56,449 nt of DNA, from positions 1 to 56,449 of the IMG/VR virus record IMGVR_UViG_3300020159_000747; one strand, written 5' to 3'. Made by a program: the position numbers and the translations under genes. This stretch comes from a virus. The notes under the pieces are model-generated. The model was not told where the DNA came from. It did not search any database and was given only the letters and a program-made list of their open reading frames with translations. Positions within the stretch are counted from its first letter, which is position 1. The number at the start of each line of letters is the position of its first letter. Shown one piece after another: positions 15,126 to 22,433 of this stretch.

Positions 15126-15679
15126 TTGTATAGTCCTCTCGCTTGGTAAGCGCGTTTCTGGTTGTACATCTTAACAGGGCAGAAGTCACATAGGTGAATC
15201 TTTGCGTTTGATGCTTTTAACCCTGCTTCTAGACGGTCTTTTGCTGTATCTGGTTTTAGTTCTTTGCGGTCCGACTTATAGTCAGGACACTGGCCCTGTG
15301 GGCGATTATGGATAGCGTAACACTTCATCGCATCTGCTGAATACGTGTCTTTAACATTGTAGAAGTTAGTACCAAGGATGTCTAAGCCCCTAGAACCTCC
15401 GCCTAATATCTGTTCTTTAATCTGGTTAAGTATGCCCTCTTTAAGACTAGGGTTACCCATCCACGCAACCGTTAAACAGTCTGTAAGAACACCAAAGTGT
15501 CCTTGACGTTCGCAGTCGCCAATATACATTTGGATAAAGGGATTATCAGATTGGTCATAACGACCTTCACCTAAAGACTTACCAGTCTTGGTGTATGGAA
15601 TTTCTTGGATAGTTTTACACTGCTTACATACAAGCAGGTTCATTCTATCTGGCTCTAGCTCGTCAACGATGTTACCCAT
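15122..15679 (-). CDS. Cys-rich hypothetical protein (185 aa)
   Basis: An N-terminal CKQC, a central region with isolated Cys, and a C-terminal LCDFCPVK give CxxC pairs near both ends, likely a zinc or iron-sulfur site. It has Gly-rich GGGSRGLDILGTNF in the middle. I do not recognise the family. Stop overlaps the next start. Confidence 0.6.
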   Translation of the reverse strand: MGNIVDELEPDRMNLLVCKQCKTIQEIPYTKTGKSLGEGRYDQSDNPFIQMYIGDCERQGHFGVLTDCLTVAWMGNPSLKEGILNQIKEQILGGGSRGLDILGTNFYNVKDTYSADAMKCYAIHNRPQGQCPDYKSDRKELKPDTAKDRLEAGLKASNAKIHLCDFCPVKMYNQKRAYQARGLYK

Positions 15680-15696
15680 GACGGTAGCCTATCACA

Positions 15697-16224
15697 CTAC
15701 TTAGACTTTTTTAAAGCTGCCCTTGCTTTTGACATTTTTGCTTCTTTAGCGGCAAACTCAGCATCTGAAATCTTTTCGGTTTTCTTACCAGTTACAGTGT
15801 CAATTGTGGTCTTACGCTGGGTGCTTGGTCCAAGCTTTGCGGCTACTGCTTCAAGTGGTGAAGGTCCTGTTGATTTTTTTGTACCCCTTGGTGTTGGAGT
15901 AACTTTAGACCTGTCTTGCCCACCAGCCATGGCGTCTGTAATAAGCTTATGGCGTCTGTGGTCCGCTGCAGGGGAGTAATTATTTGGTTTACGAATTGCT
16001 GTGTTAGGGATAGAAAAATGACCACCAGCGTGGATTGCGGTTCCAGCAATATAGTTTGGGTGCTCTTTATCTGCTGATGCGGAAAGGATGGCGCGTTGAG
16101 CAGCGTTTTCTTTATCAAATTTAATAAACTTATGCTCTTTAGGGTTCATCGCCTCTTGAGCGCTTATCTTAATTTCGCCGTTTGCGTCCCTTGTTCCGCT
16201 AAGCTGGAACTCACTAGGGTTCAT
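15697..16224 (-). CDS. Hypothetical basic protein (175 aa)
   Basis: A basic, low-hydrophobicity protein with a disordered Pro/Thr/Lys-rich C-terminal third ending in alternating Lys/Ala (KMSKARAALKKSK). A GTAIHAGGHFSIP segment near residues 60-75 has two His. It may be nucleic-acid binding. Overlaps the next gene by 4 bases (ATGA type). Confidence 0.6.
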   Translation of the reverse strand: MNPSEFQLSGTRDANGEIKISAQEAMNPKEHKFIKFDKENAAQRAILSASADKEHPNYIAGTAIHAGGHFSIPNTAIRKPNNYSPAADHRRHKLITDAMAGGQDRSKVTPTPRGTKKSTGPSPLEAVAAKLGPSTQRKTTIDTVTGKKTEKISDAEFAAKEAKMSKARAALKKSK

Positions 16225-16403
16225 TTGTTACGCGCCTCAATAATATCGGCGCCTATTTTGCGCTCGTAATACTCAGAATCTTCCAACTTAGTTACATTAC
16301 TAGTTGGACCTGATGATTTATTGCCAAGCTTATCTAACGCAGAACCAAACTTTTGAAATTGGCGTACGCTATCAAACTCACGGCGACGTGGTGTCTTTGC
16401 CAT
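16221..16403 (-). CDS. Hypothetical small basic protein (60 aa)
   Basis: Begins MAKTPRRREFDSVRQFQKFG; basic N-terminus, mixed C-terminus. One of a run of tightly coupled small genes 15.1-17.9 kb. Function unknown. Confidence 0.55.
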   Translation of the reverse strand: MAKTPRRREFDSVRQFQKFGSALDKLGNKSSGPTSNVTKLEDSEYYERKIGADIIEARNK

Positions 16404-16404
16404 G

Positions 16405-16614
16405 TTAGTTACCCGCTGGGTTAACCTTGGCTTGTTCTTCTGAGTTAATAAAACCGTAGTTCATGTATGGATGTAGACCTGCGCGGTTCTTAACCACATC
16501 TTGGTCGCCCATTCCAGCAGCAACAGTTGTATTAGGACGGCGCTTACGATACTTGCCGTCTGTTGCACCGTCGGACATATCTCCGTTAAGTGAACGTGAT
16601 TGATTGACTGCCAT
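16405..16614 (-). CDS. Hypothetical small protein (69 aa)
   Basis: Polar, Asn/Gly-rich, probably disordered (begins MAVNQSRSLNGDMSDGATDG). Its start shares the last base of the previous gene. Similar low-complexity composition to its neighbours suggests a shared structural or scaffold-like role, but this is speculative. Confidence 0.5.
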   Translation of the reverse strand: MAVNQSRSLNGDMSDGATDGKYRKRRPNTTVAAGMGDQDVVKNRAGLHPYMNYGFINSEEQAKVNPAGN

Positions 16615-16826
16615 TATGACATGCGTCCTTTCACTAATCGATGGGCCTTACGACGGTTGCAGTTTGGGCAAACGTCTTGGTCCCTCAATGATTGTACTGG
16701 GTTCATGCTTGAACCACAGGCTTTACAGCTTTTAGTGCCGTTATAAATGGTCTCAAGACTGACATCTGTAGCCCCAGCCATGCCTTCGCCAGTGCTATCT
16801 GTAAATAATCCTGGGTCTTTGCTCAT
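16614..16826 (-). CDS. Zinc-ribbon small protein (70 aa)
   Basis: CKACGSS near residues 34-40 and CPNCNRRK near 53-60 form a CxxC...CxxC ribbon with a basic C-terminal tail (RRKAHRLVKGRMS), compatible with nucleic-acid binding. Confidence 0.65.
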   Translation of the reverse strand: MSKDPGLFTDSTGEGMAGATDVSLETIYNGTKSCKACGSSMNPVQSLRDQDVCPNCNRRKAHRLVKGRMS

Positions 16827-17002
16827 GAGCCTATTTTTCCTTCGCCTTCTACCTTATACCCTGTTGCTGCAGCTTGGGATTTTGCATGCTCAGGGCTTTT
16901 AGACATAAAAGTATGTGAGCCAGACCAACTGCCGTCTTTTGATGACATTTGAAAAGTAACAGGAACCTGACCTTTTTTAAAATCTTCGTTGTTACGTGGC
17001 AT
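16823..17002 (-). CDS. Hypothetical small protein (59 aa)
   Basis: ATG at 17002, TGA at 16823-16825, overlapping both neighbours. Contains VPVTFQMSSKDGSWSGSHTF and a helical SPEHAKSQAAATGY. The strand-then-helix layout resembles small beta-alpha phage proteins. No named family. Confidence 0.55.
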   Translation of the reverse strand: MPRNNEDFKKGQVPVTFQMSSKDGSWSGSHTFMSKSPEHAKSQAAATGYKVEGEGKIGS

Positions 17003-17391
17003 TATACAGAGCCTCCTAATGTGTTGCGGCTTGTTGATTGTGTAGTGTTAGGGGTATTGGAGTAGTCAGACTCTACACGCTGACCAACCTGGTTTTCGTT
17101 TCTACCAGGTAGTTCAATTATATCTTGAATACCAATTTCCTCAGTTACATATCCATATCTCTCTGGAAATAACTTTATCTGGGGTAGATTTGGTCTTACT
17201 AATTCTTGTAGTTCCGCACCACTCATGGTCCATGTTGCCAAGGATTGGTTAAGTAAGCGGTCTTGATTAGATTGAAAAGGTCCTAGGTATTCCTGTGGGG
17301 GAAACGCCGCTTCTTCTGGAGTATTGACTCCAGCGCGGTCTTTATCCCACGGCTTGTGACCATAGACACCATCTGCGTATTTACCTGGCAT
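17002..17391 (-). CDS. Hypothetical protein (129 aa)
   Basis: Polar, Pro/Gln/Asn-rich protein with a helical centre (LLNQSLATWTMSGAELQELV) and disordered Thr/Ser-rich C-terminus. Begins MPGKYADGVYGHKPWDKDRA. Tight spacing to neighbours. Unknown. Confidence 0.55.
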   Translation of the reverse strand: MPGKYADGVYGHKPWDKDRAGVNTPEEAAFPPQEYLGPFQSNQDRLLNQSLATWTMSGAELQELVRPNLPQIKLFPERYGYVTEEIGIQDIIELPGRNENQVGQRVESDYSNTPNTTQSTSRNTLGGSV

Positions 17392-17394
17392 ATT

Positions 17395-17940
17395 TTACTT
17401 CCATTGTGGTCGCATACGCGACATCTGCTCTTGGCGTACCTTGTTAATGTTAACAGGTGAATCGCTTTTAACAGTTGGACCCGCTTTACCGTCGTTAGGA
17501 AGGTGTGGAGCAGGTACCAAGTTGTAGGCTTCGACGTGACGCTTGACCTTGTATACGTTTCCCTCTTTAGCTGCTTGCATCTGTCGAGCGATGCCTCTTG
17601 TGTTTTCTAAACCTGCGGGATAGTAATAATCAGACTGGTCAATACGTTCACCACGGTGAACACCGCGTTGGTATGAACGTTGAGTGACACGAGTCTTTAG
17701 ACTGTCAAGTACATTTTCTGATGTTCCGTTTGGTTTGCCACGGCCACGGTCATCACGTCGTGTACGAATAGTTCCAAGATATCCGTCTGGATACTCGGCT
17801 TGCGGTACGCGGCCGACACCCATACGCACGAAATCCATCTCGCTACGTGCAACAGGAGTTCCACCTCCACCATAATTGGTGTAGGTGCCCTGCATACCTG
17901 CAGCGCCTAGATTTTGTGTGTTTTGGTGTGGGCCAGCCAT
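17395..17940 (-). CDS. Hypothetical basic protein (181 aa)
   Basis: Gly/Asn-rich N-terminus, Arg-rich middle (TRRDDRGRGKPNG; RVTQRSYQRGVHRGERID), disordered basic C-terminus. Could bind nucleic acid or be a minor virion protein. 3 bases upstream of the next gene. No family recognised. Confidence 0.55.
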   Translation of the reverse strand: MAGPHQNTQNLGAAGMQGTYTNYGGGGTPVARSEMDFVRMGVGRVPQAEYPDGYLGTIRTRRDDRGRGKPNGTSENVLDSLKTRVTQRSYQRGVHRGERIDQSDYYYPAGLENTRGIARQMQAAKEGNVYKVKRHVEAYNLVPAPHLPNDGKAGPTVKSDSPVNINKVRQEQMSRMRPQWK

Positions 17941-17963
17941 ACCTCAATCATACGCCTGTATGT

Positions 17964-18995
17964 TTAGACGGTCGCCTTAAACTCTTTACCCTCGTAAATA
18001 GCTTCGCCATCCATAATATGAATAGGTTGCAAGGTGAAATGGCCGTCATCTTCATGGACCCAGCCAATCATAATTCCCTGCTGCCAATCTTCCCAGTGTT
18101 TAACTGGTCGTCCCTGGTCATTTAAACCAGAACCATATGAAGGAACAGCACCATCTACACGGCATAGGCATCCTGGTGACGCTGATACTGAACGGATAGG
18201 ACCATCGCCATTAGCCACAGTTTTGTACTGCATCTCTTGACGGTGAGCGTGACCAAACACTGTTGATACGTGTGGGTTTTTGTTTACATACGCTGAAGCG
18301 GTTGAACCACCAGAACGGACGGTAGTTCCGTGTACAGCACGAAGGTGTGGAGTAATCCAATATTCTCCTGCTGGGTAGGCTCCTACGTAATCAACTTTAA
18401 TTTCATCTAAGCGAAGTAGGTAAGGAATGGACATAACAGGCCAGTCTTCTGGGGTTGCGCCTGCGCGTTTAATCCCCTTAGATGCCATGGCGTTCATTGT
18501 TACATACTTCTGCATACGGCAATCGTGGTTACCTTCAATTAAAGTAATCTTTGCAGTTGGGCATGTAGCACGTTGCTTAGCTAGTAGTGCGTGACCGTAG
18601 TCAAGTGCTGGTTGCACAGTGTGTGCAAACATTTCTTCTTGCGCATACTTACCCATTGTTGGTAGGTCTAGGTAATCGCCAAGGTGCACAATTTCATCTA
18701 CTCCGTAGCGTTTTTCCATATATGCAAGCAACTGAAAATGAACATCAATTGCTGCTTCATCATGAAATGGGTCTAGTGTTCCGTCTTCATATTTGCGGTA
18801 ACCAATCTGTGGGTCGGGTACAAATACAAATAATTTAAATCCGTTTTTTGTTGCTTGCTTTTCTTTATATTCTGCTGGCTTAATAACTGTTGGCTTTGCT
18901 TGTTGTATTGGTGGCCAAGCCCAGTTAGTAGGAGCGACTTCCGCATCTACCATAGCCATGTCTAAAATATCGTTCAGGCTTAATTTTGTTGTCAT
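17964..18995 (-). CDS. Calcineurin-like metallophosphoesterase (343 aa)
   Basis: All five blocks of the superfamily are visible in order: DPQ (Asp61), GDYLD (Asp107), GNHD (Asn156-His157-Asp158), VHG near residue 220, and GHAH near 247. It is therefore likely an active dinuclear-metal phosphatase or nuclease. Substrate unknown; phage relatives act on nucleotides, cyclic nucleotides or DNA ends. Start ATG overlaps the previous stop by one base. Confidence 0.9.
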   Translation of the reverse strand: MTTKLSLNDILDMAMVDAEVAPTNWAWPPIQQAKPTVIKPAEYKEKQATKNGFKLFVFVPDPQIGYRKYEDGTLDPFHDEAAIDVHFQLLAYMEKRYGVDEIVHLGDYLDLPTMGKYAQEEMFAHTVQPALDYGHALLAKQRATCPTAKITLIEGNHDCRMQKYVTMNAMASKGIKRAGATPEDWPVMSIPYLLRLDEIKVDYVGAYPAGEYWITPHLRAVHGTTVRSGGSTASAYVNKNPHVSTVFGHAHRQEMQYKTVANGDGPIRSVSASPGCLCRVDGAVPSYGSGLNDQGRPVKHWEDWQQGIMIGWVHEDDGHFTLQPIHIMDGEAIYEGKEFKATV

Positions 18996-19294
18996 TAGGC
19001 ATTATCTCCGTTGTTTCTATAGCATGAGCATTTTCTTCTAAAGTGCATATAGAACGTTGTCTTTTCTAATGGAATCTCTGGATACACTTCTTTAATTGCA
19101 TAAAAATAATTAGAAATATCTACAAGAATTTTTGTTCCACCAAAAGCCTTATACATACGCTCTACTGTATCTTTATCGATAGTTGTTAACCATCTACCAC
19201 AGATACATGCACCTGCGCTTTTGCTTCTCTTTGGATTTGCCTCTAATTCTGTAAGCAAATCGCCCAGACTCTTTTTATCTGGCTCCTTAGGCAT
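18995..19294 (-). CDS. Hypothetical protein with terminal Cys pairs (99 aa)
   Basis: A CICGRW segment near residues 30-35 and CSCYR near the C-terminus flank a helix-rich middle. AAAGGAC lies before the ATG. It could be a DNA-binding protein with a metal site, but no signature is firm. Upstream lies the structured gap 19295-19501. Confidence 0.55.
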   Translation of the reverse strand: MPKEPDKKSLGDLLTELEANPKRSKSAGACICGRWLTTIDKDTVERMYKAFGGTKILVDISNYFYAIKEVYPEIPLEKTTFYMHFRRKCSCYRNNGDNA

Positions 19295-19356
19295 TGGTTG
19301 TCCTTTCGCCCCGTCTCGTGTGTGATAGTAAGCGTATCATAAAGAATCAGTGGCGG

Positions 19357-19401
19357 TAAGTAAAGTAAACCCCCTGCTAAATATTTTATTTAGCAGGGGG
19401 T
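19357..19401 (-). terminator. Rho-independent terminator after hsp20
   Basis: Perfect 15-bp stem ACCCCCTGCTAAATA / TATTTAGCAGGGGGT (19369-19401), loop TTT; on the - strand it is followed by TTACTTTACTT. It ends the hsp20 transcript. Confidence 0.85.
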
Positions 19402-19425
19402 CACGGTACAAGAAGGGGGAGTCGT

Positions 19426-19455
19426 ACTATAACAGGGTTACAGTACGTCTTGCAA
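19426..19455 (-). promoter_or_regulatory. Sigma70-like promoter candidate
   Basis: On the - strand TTGCAA (19455-19450), 18 bases, then TATAGT (19431-19426). Transcription would start near 19420 and meet the terminator hairpin within about 20 bases, so it would make a very short RNA or an attenuated leader to the gene at 18995-19294. Confidence 0.4.
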
Positions 19456-19481
19456 TCATATAATAACACTGGTGAACGTCA

Positions 19482-19493
19482 GTGGACGTCCAC
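19482..19493. promoter_or_regulatory. 12-bp palindrome GTGGACGTCCAC
   Basis: Perfect palindrome between hsp20 and the promoter candidate, with a near-copy GTGAACGTC 10 bases to the left. Possible operator half-sites in direct and inverted order. Evidence is sequence symmetry only. Confidence 0.4.
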
Positions 19494-19501
19494 GGACAGC
19501 T

Positions 19502-20041
19502 TTATTTAATCTTGATTGTTTTTTCTTTTTTGCCTTCGGGAATGAGGCGCTCTAGCTCAATGATTAAGAAACCATCAGATAGTTTTGCGTCTCCTACAAT
19601 TACGTCGTCTGCAACTGCAAATTTCTGTACAAAATTACGTGTTGCAATACCCTTATATGAGTACTCCGCATCGTCTTCGCCGCGGTTGCCTTCGACTGTG
19701 ATGATGTTATCTTTGTAGGTAATCTTAACATCATCTTTCTTGAAACCCGCAATAGCAAGCTCAATTTCTGCCTTATTATCGGGCAGTGTCTTGATATTGT
19801 ACGGGGGGTAGTTGGACTTAATACGAACGTCTTCTAGGTTCTGGAAGAACTCTAAGTGGCGCTCAAACCCAAATGTCCATGGGTCTAGCATGTTGTGTAG
19901 CAGTTTAAATGGGTCTACGGAACGTTCTGCAGCTAGTTGGTAGCCATTAATAAGCTGTTGAGTTCCTGCTGGTATTTGCTTTGGTTGATGGGGCCACTGA
20001 TTTCTTTCATGTGGTGAGCCCATTGGGTAGCCTGAAGCCAT
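19502..20041 (-). CDS. hsp20: Small heat-shock protein, Hsp20/alpha-crystallin (179 aa)
   Basis: A ~70-residue N-terminal arm (Pro/Gln-rich, then SVDPFKLLHNMLDPWTFGF) precedes the alpha-crystallin domain: IELAIAGFKKDDVKI, a YSYKGIATRNFVQKF loop and DGFLIIELERLIPE, ending in the KTIKIK tail. It resembles Hsp20 proteins of T4-like cyanophages and of bacterial IbpA type. It is an ATP-independent holdase that may protect virion proteins or host enzymes during infection. Monocistronic, between two terminators; TAAGGAGAT precedes the ATG. A TATACT -10-like hexamer lies about 65 bases upstream without a clear -35. Confidence 0.95.
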   Translation of the reverse strand: MASGYPMGSPHERNQWPHQPKQIPAGTQQLINGYQLAAERSVDPFKLLHNMLDPWTFGFERHLEFFQNLEDVRIKSNYPPYNIKTLPDNKAEIELAIAGFKKDDVKITYKDNIITVEGNRGEDDAEYSYKGIATRNFVQKFAVADDVIVGDAKLSDGFLIIELERLIPEGKKEKTIKIK

Positions 20042-20135
20042 AATATATCTCCTTAGACGATATAAGTTAAGTGACCCTCGGTTGAGCGGTCATCTATAGT
20101 ATACAACAATCTAATATAAAATATATTCCTGAAAT

Positions 20136-20161
20136 GCAAAAAGCCCCGCATATAGCGGGGC
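20136..20161 (-). terminator. Rho-independent terminator
   Basis: On the - strand GCCCCGC-TATAT-GCGGGGC followed by TTTTTGC. It lies 17 bases after the stop of the gene at 20178-20519 and insulates hsp20. Confidence 0.9.
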
Positions 20162-20177
20162 CTCTAGCTATTAAGTT

Positions 20178-20519
20178 TTAGTTGTTGCTGCCGTCTTTGA
20201 AGTTAGGGCGCTGACGATTAATGGCTGAGCTAAACATGCGGCCGTTACTCTGAGTAGCACCTGCTTCTGGAGCAACACTCTTCTGGAACTTAACACGAAT
20301 GCCGTAGCGAGCGCCACCGCGAGCGAGCTGTCCAAGAATGTTCTTACGTGCTGGCTTTGCCTGTGTATATGGGTCTGTTCCACCCTTAGCGTTACCAGTC
20401 TTCTTCACAAGTGTTCCCTTTACAGGCTTAGCAACTTGTGGCTTTGAACCTGCAGCGTTTGATGGTTCCGCAGATGTCGGAGCAATCGGTGCTGAGTTCT
20501 TAGTTGAGTCTTTTTTCAT
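20178..20519 (-). CDS. Hypothetical basic protein (113 aa)
   Basis: Lys/Ala/Pro-rich, low-complexity N-terminal half, Arg/Gly-rich middle (ARGGARYGIRVKF), disordered C-terminus. Probably nucleic-acid binding or a minor structural protein. AAAGGAAACC lies before the ATG. Not recognised. Confidence 0.6.
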   Translation of the reverse strand: MKKDSTKNSAPIAPTSAEPSNAAGSKPQVAKPVKGTLVKKTGNAKGGTDPYTQAKPARKNILGQLARGGARYGIRVKFQKSVAPEAGATQSNGRMFSSAINRQRPNFKDGSNN

Positions 20520-20580
20520 ATGGTTTCCTTTGGCCTTAGGAGTACTAACAGAGTATCTCTATTGGGGTAGAAATGCAGGG

Positions 20581-20859
20581 TTAACTTGCTTTAACGTCAA
20601 AAACAATTGCTGAAATCTGACCATCGTGGCTATCAATGCTTGAGAAGCCAGGGATGCAGAGTAGGTCTAGACCTCGTGGGGCTGTGTATCCACGGGCAAT
20701 AGCAATAGCCTTGACTGCTTGGTTTACTGCGCCAGCTCCAACCGCACGAATTTTGCAAGTGCGTGTCTCATAAATGCTGTGTGCAATAGCTGATGCTACA
20801 GCTTGTGGGTTGCTTCCTGCGCCTACGCGTAGGATTTGTTCATCTTTTGGTTCGGACAT
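20581..20859 (-). CDS. spoVS: SpoVS homologue (92 aa)
   Basis: Clear match to stage V sporulation protein S across its length: ILRVGAGSNPQAVASAIAHS, IRAVGAGAVNQAVKAIAIAR, GLDLLCIPGFSSID. In Bacillus, SpoVS affects septation and spore coat assembly; the fold is Alba-like with suspected nucleic-acid binding. A phage copy may influence host division or nucleoid/RNA state. Length is close to the family norm (about 86). It stands alone between two small gaps. Confidence 0.92.
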   Translation of the reverse strand: MSEPKDEQILRVGAGSNPQAVASAIAHSIYETRTCKIRAVGAGAVNQAVKAIAIARGYTAPRGLDLLCIPGFSSIDSHDGQISAIVFDVKAS

Positions 20860-20911
20860 GTGTACCTCGGTTTACGAATAGTGTGGAACCCCGTAGATAC
20901 AATTATGCAGT

Positions 20912-21172
20912 CTAAATTAAAGTTGGTCTGTCTAAAGGCGTGGGAGCCTTGGCATAGCTGCCGCAGACGGAACACTCCATATCCAGCAAATACTGGGCTA
21001 ACTCGTAATCTTGAAAACTAGCCTTTATGTTCCACAGACTGGACTCACAGTTAGGGCATTCATGGCAAATCTGGTCTGCATACTCCATAGTGCCTGTGTA
21101 ATCAGGCTTTAGTTCTCTAATTCCCTTTACCATGGCGACATCCGCTAAAATCTGCAATAACTCTGTAGGCAA
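20912..21172 (-). CDS. Zinc-ribbon small protein (up to 86 aa)
   Basis: CPNCES near residues 39-44 and CSVCGS near 67-72 make a CxxC...CxxC ribbon in a helical protein. The longest form uses TTG at 21172 and overlaps the upstream gene by 56 bases. An ATG at 21133 (48 fewer bases of overlap) is open and would remove 13 residues; neither has a clear Shine-Dalgarno. Function unknown. Confidence 0.55.
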   Translation of the reverse strand: MPTELLQILADVAMVKGIRELKPDYTGTMEYADQICHECPNCESSLWNIKASFQDYELAQYLLDMECSVCGSYAKAPTPLDRPTLI

Positions 21173-21350
21173 CTTCCATATAAACTGAGGATGTTGTAGC
21201 TAGGTCTTCTGGATGATGTAATGCACCCTTGGCATGCCCCCAATTAGAGTTTAAATACTCCCTAAGTCCGAGGGTGAGACGGTCTACAAACTCATCAGAG
21301 GTCATCCAGCCATCTTCTAATAGGTCCGTATGCTTATGCCTCTTTGCCAT
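21117..21350 (-). CDS. Hypothetical protein (77 aa)
   Basis: Begins MAKRHKHTDLLEDGWMTSDEF; basic N-terminus and helical body. Resembles small phage proteins of unknown role. Starts inside the end of the upstream gene (coupled). Confidence 0.5.
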   Translation of the reverse strand: MAKRHKHTDLLEDGWMTSDEFVDRLTLGLREYLNSNWGHAKGALHHPEDLATTSSVYMEVAYRVIADFSGCRHGKGN

Positions 21351-21579
21351 CTAGGCCCCACTCCTTTTTTATATTATGGATTAGGGTTAGGTTATCTTCA
21401 ATCTCTTTATCAATAAGGGCAATTTCTTCTTCTGACATCTTGTCTTTGTTGTCATTATAAAACTGTAAACCAGCGTTAAAGTTAGACTCAAAAACTGCTA
21501 GTTGAGCTGTACGGCGTTTCTTAATAAACTCTTTTTGTTCAGCCATACGTGCCGCTCTCTTGTCTTGCGTCTTACTCAT
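21334..21579 (-). CDS. Hypothetical coiled-coil protein (81 aa)
   Basis: Almost entirely charged helix (Lys/Glu/Asp-rich, heptad-like spacing in residues 10-75). Begins MSKTQDKRAARMAEQKEFIK. Unknown function; overlaps both neighbours. Confidence 0.6.
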   Translation of the reverse strand: MSKTQDKRAARMAEQKEFIKKRRTAQLAVFESNFNAGLQFYNDNKDKMSEEEIALIDKEIEDNLTLIHNIKKEWGLDGKEA

Positions 21580-21715
21580 TTACGTTCTCCTTAGCCCAAT
21601 CAACCCATTCAAGGGATAACTCAGCAATATCAATAGTTTCACTGTAACCCTGTTCGTGAAGGTGCTCGATAAAATCATCGTCTGCAACTAATACTGGTAA
21701 ACCTTTGTAGTTCAT
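21572..21715 (-). CDS. Hypothetical acidic small protein (47 aa)
   Basis: ATG 21715, TAA 21572-21574. Acidic helical protein beginning MNYKGLPVLVADDDFIEHLH. The CCAAGG before the ATG is a weak Shine-Dalgarno, but coupling to the FmdB-like gene upstream (4-base overlap) supports translation. Confidence 0.55.
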   Translation of the reverse strand: MNYKGLPVLVADDDFIEHLHEQGYSETIDIAELSLEWVDWAKENVNE

Positions 21716-21882
21716 CCTTGGCCTCCCCAGCCTCCGCCTTTAAACTGCACTGATGGTGGTGTGTAAGACTTAATCATAAATTCTCCGCAACTTTCGCAGG
21801 TAGGGCGTTGTGTGGCATCAAATGCAAAGTGCATTTCTACTGTACGGTCACAGTTCATACATGTAAAATCATACTTTGGCAT
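21712..21882 (-). CDS. FmdB-like zinc-ribbon protein (56 aa)
   Basis: Begins MPKYDFTCMNCDRTVE with a second pair CESCG and the closing SVQFKGGGWGG, which matches the FmdB regulatory-protein family pattern (ribbon followed by FKGxGW). Family members are presumed transcription or translation regulators. ATGA overlap with the HslV-like gene suggests co-expression. Confidence 0.8.
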   Translation of the reverse strand: MPKYDFTCMNCDRTVEMHFAFDATQRPTCESCGEFMIKSYTPPSVQFKGGGWGGQG

Positions 21883-22433
21883 CAGCCTACCTTTTCTTGT
21901 TCTATTACGTGAAATGGCCCTGAGGTATAAGCGTCTAGTTTTTCTGCAATTTCTAATGCCTCTTCGGCTTTAGCACCAGCATGAAGCGCTCCTAAAGCAT
22001 ATGCTGAGCCATTACCTACGGCATATAACCCGTCTTGAGAACGAGTTACCGAAAGGTCATCACTAATATCAAAAATCTCACCGCCAACGGCAATGAGAAA
22101 ATGGAAACGCTGCTCGTTTGTGTTTTTATCGCGCTCTTCTTCAAAGTTATAGCCGTTATCTTTTAAACATTTACGTAAAGACGGAACAACTTTAGTAATG
22201 GCAAAATGATAGACGTCTTTTCTATGTGCTGCTGTTAGCTTAGGTGGGTTCCAAATGTGCTGTGCAATATCGCAAGGATTAACCTCACCAGAGCCAGCTA
22301 TAAGAAGGTCTCCACGTTGAGAAATTTTTACCATCTGGGAATGCCTTTGAATACGCCCATCAGGGTCGGTCACCTGACTGTCTGCACCTAATACGCATTT
22401 ATCTTCGTATTGAACACCAACAATTGTTGTCAT
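21882..22433 (-). CDS. HslV/proteasome-beta-like Ntn-hydrolase (183 aa)
   Basis: Begins MTTIVGV, so Met removal exposes a catalytic Thr as in HslV. GADSQVT gives the Asp at mature position 17, and VKI near residue 36 supplies the candidate Lys33. LIAGSGEV and YAVGNGSAYALGALHAG are the core strands and helix of the fold, ending SGPFHVIE. Length is that of HslV (about 175). It would form a barrel peptidase, but no HslU/ClpX-type unfoldase gene is near. It overlaps the RuvC gene by one base. Confidence 0.85.
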   Translation of the reverse strand: MTTIVGVQYEDKCVLGADSQVTDPDGRIQRHSQMVKISQRGDLLIAGSGEVNPCDIAQHIWNPPKLTAAHRKDVYHFAITKVVPSLRKCLKDNGYNFEEERDKNTNEQRFHFLIAVGGEIFDISDDLSVTRSQDGLYAVGNGSAYALGALHAGAKAEEALEIAEKLDAYTSGPFHVIEQEKVG

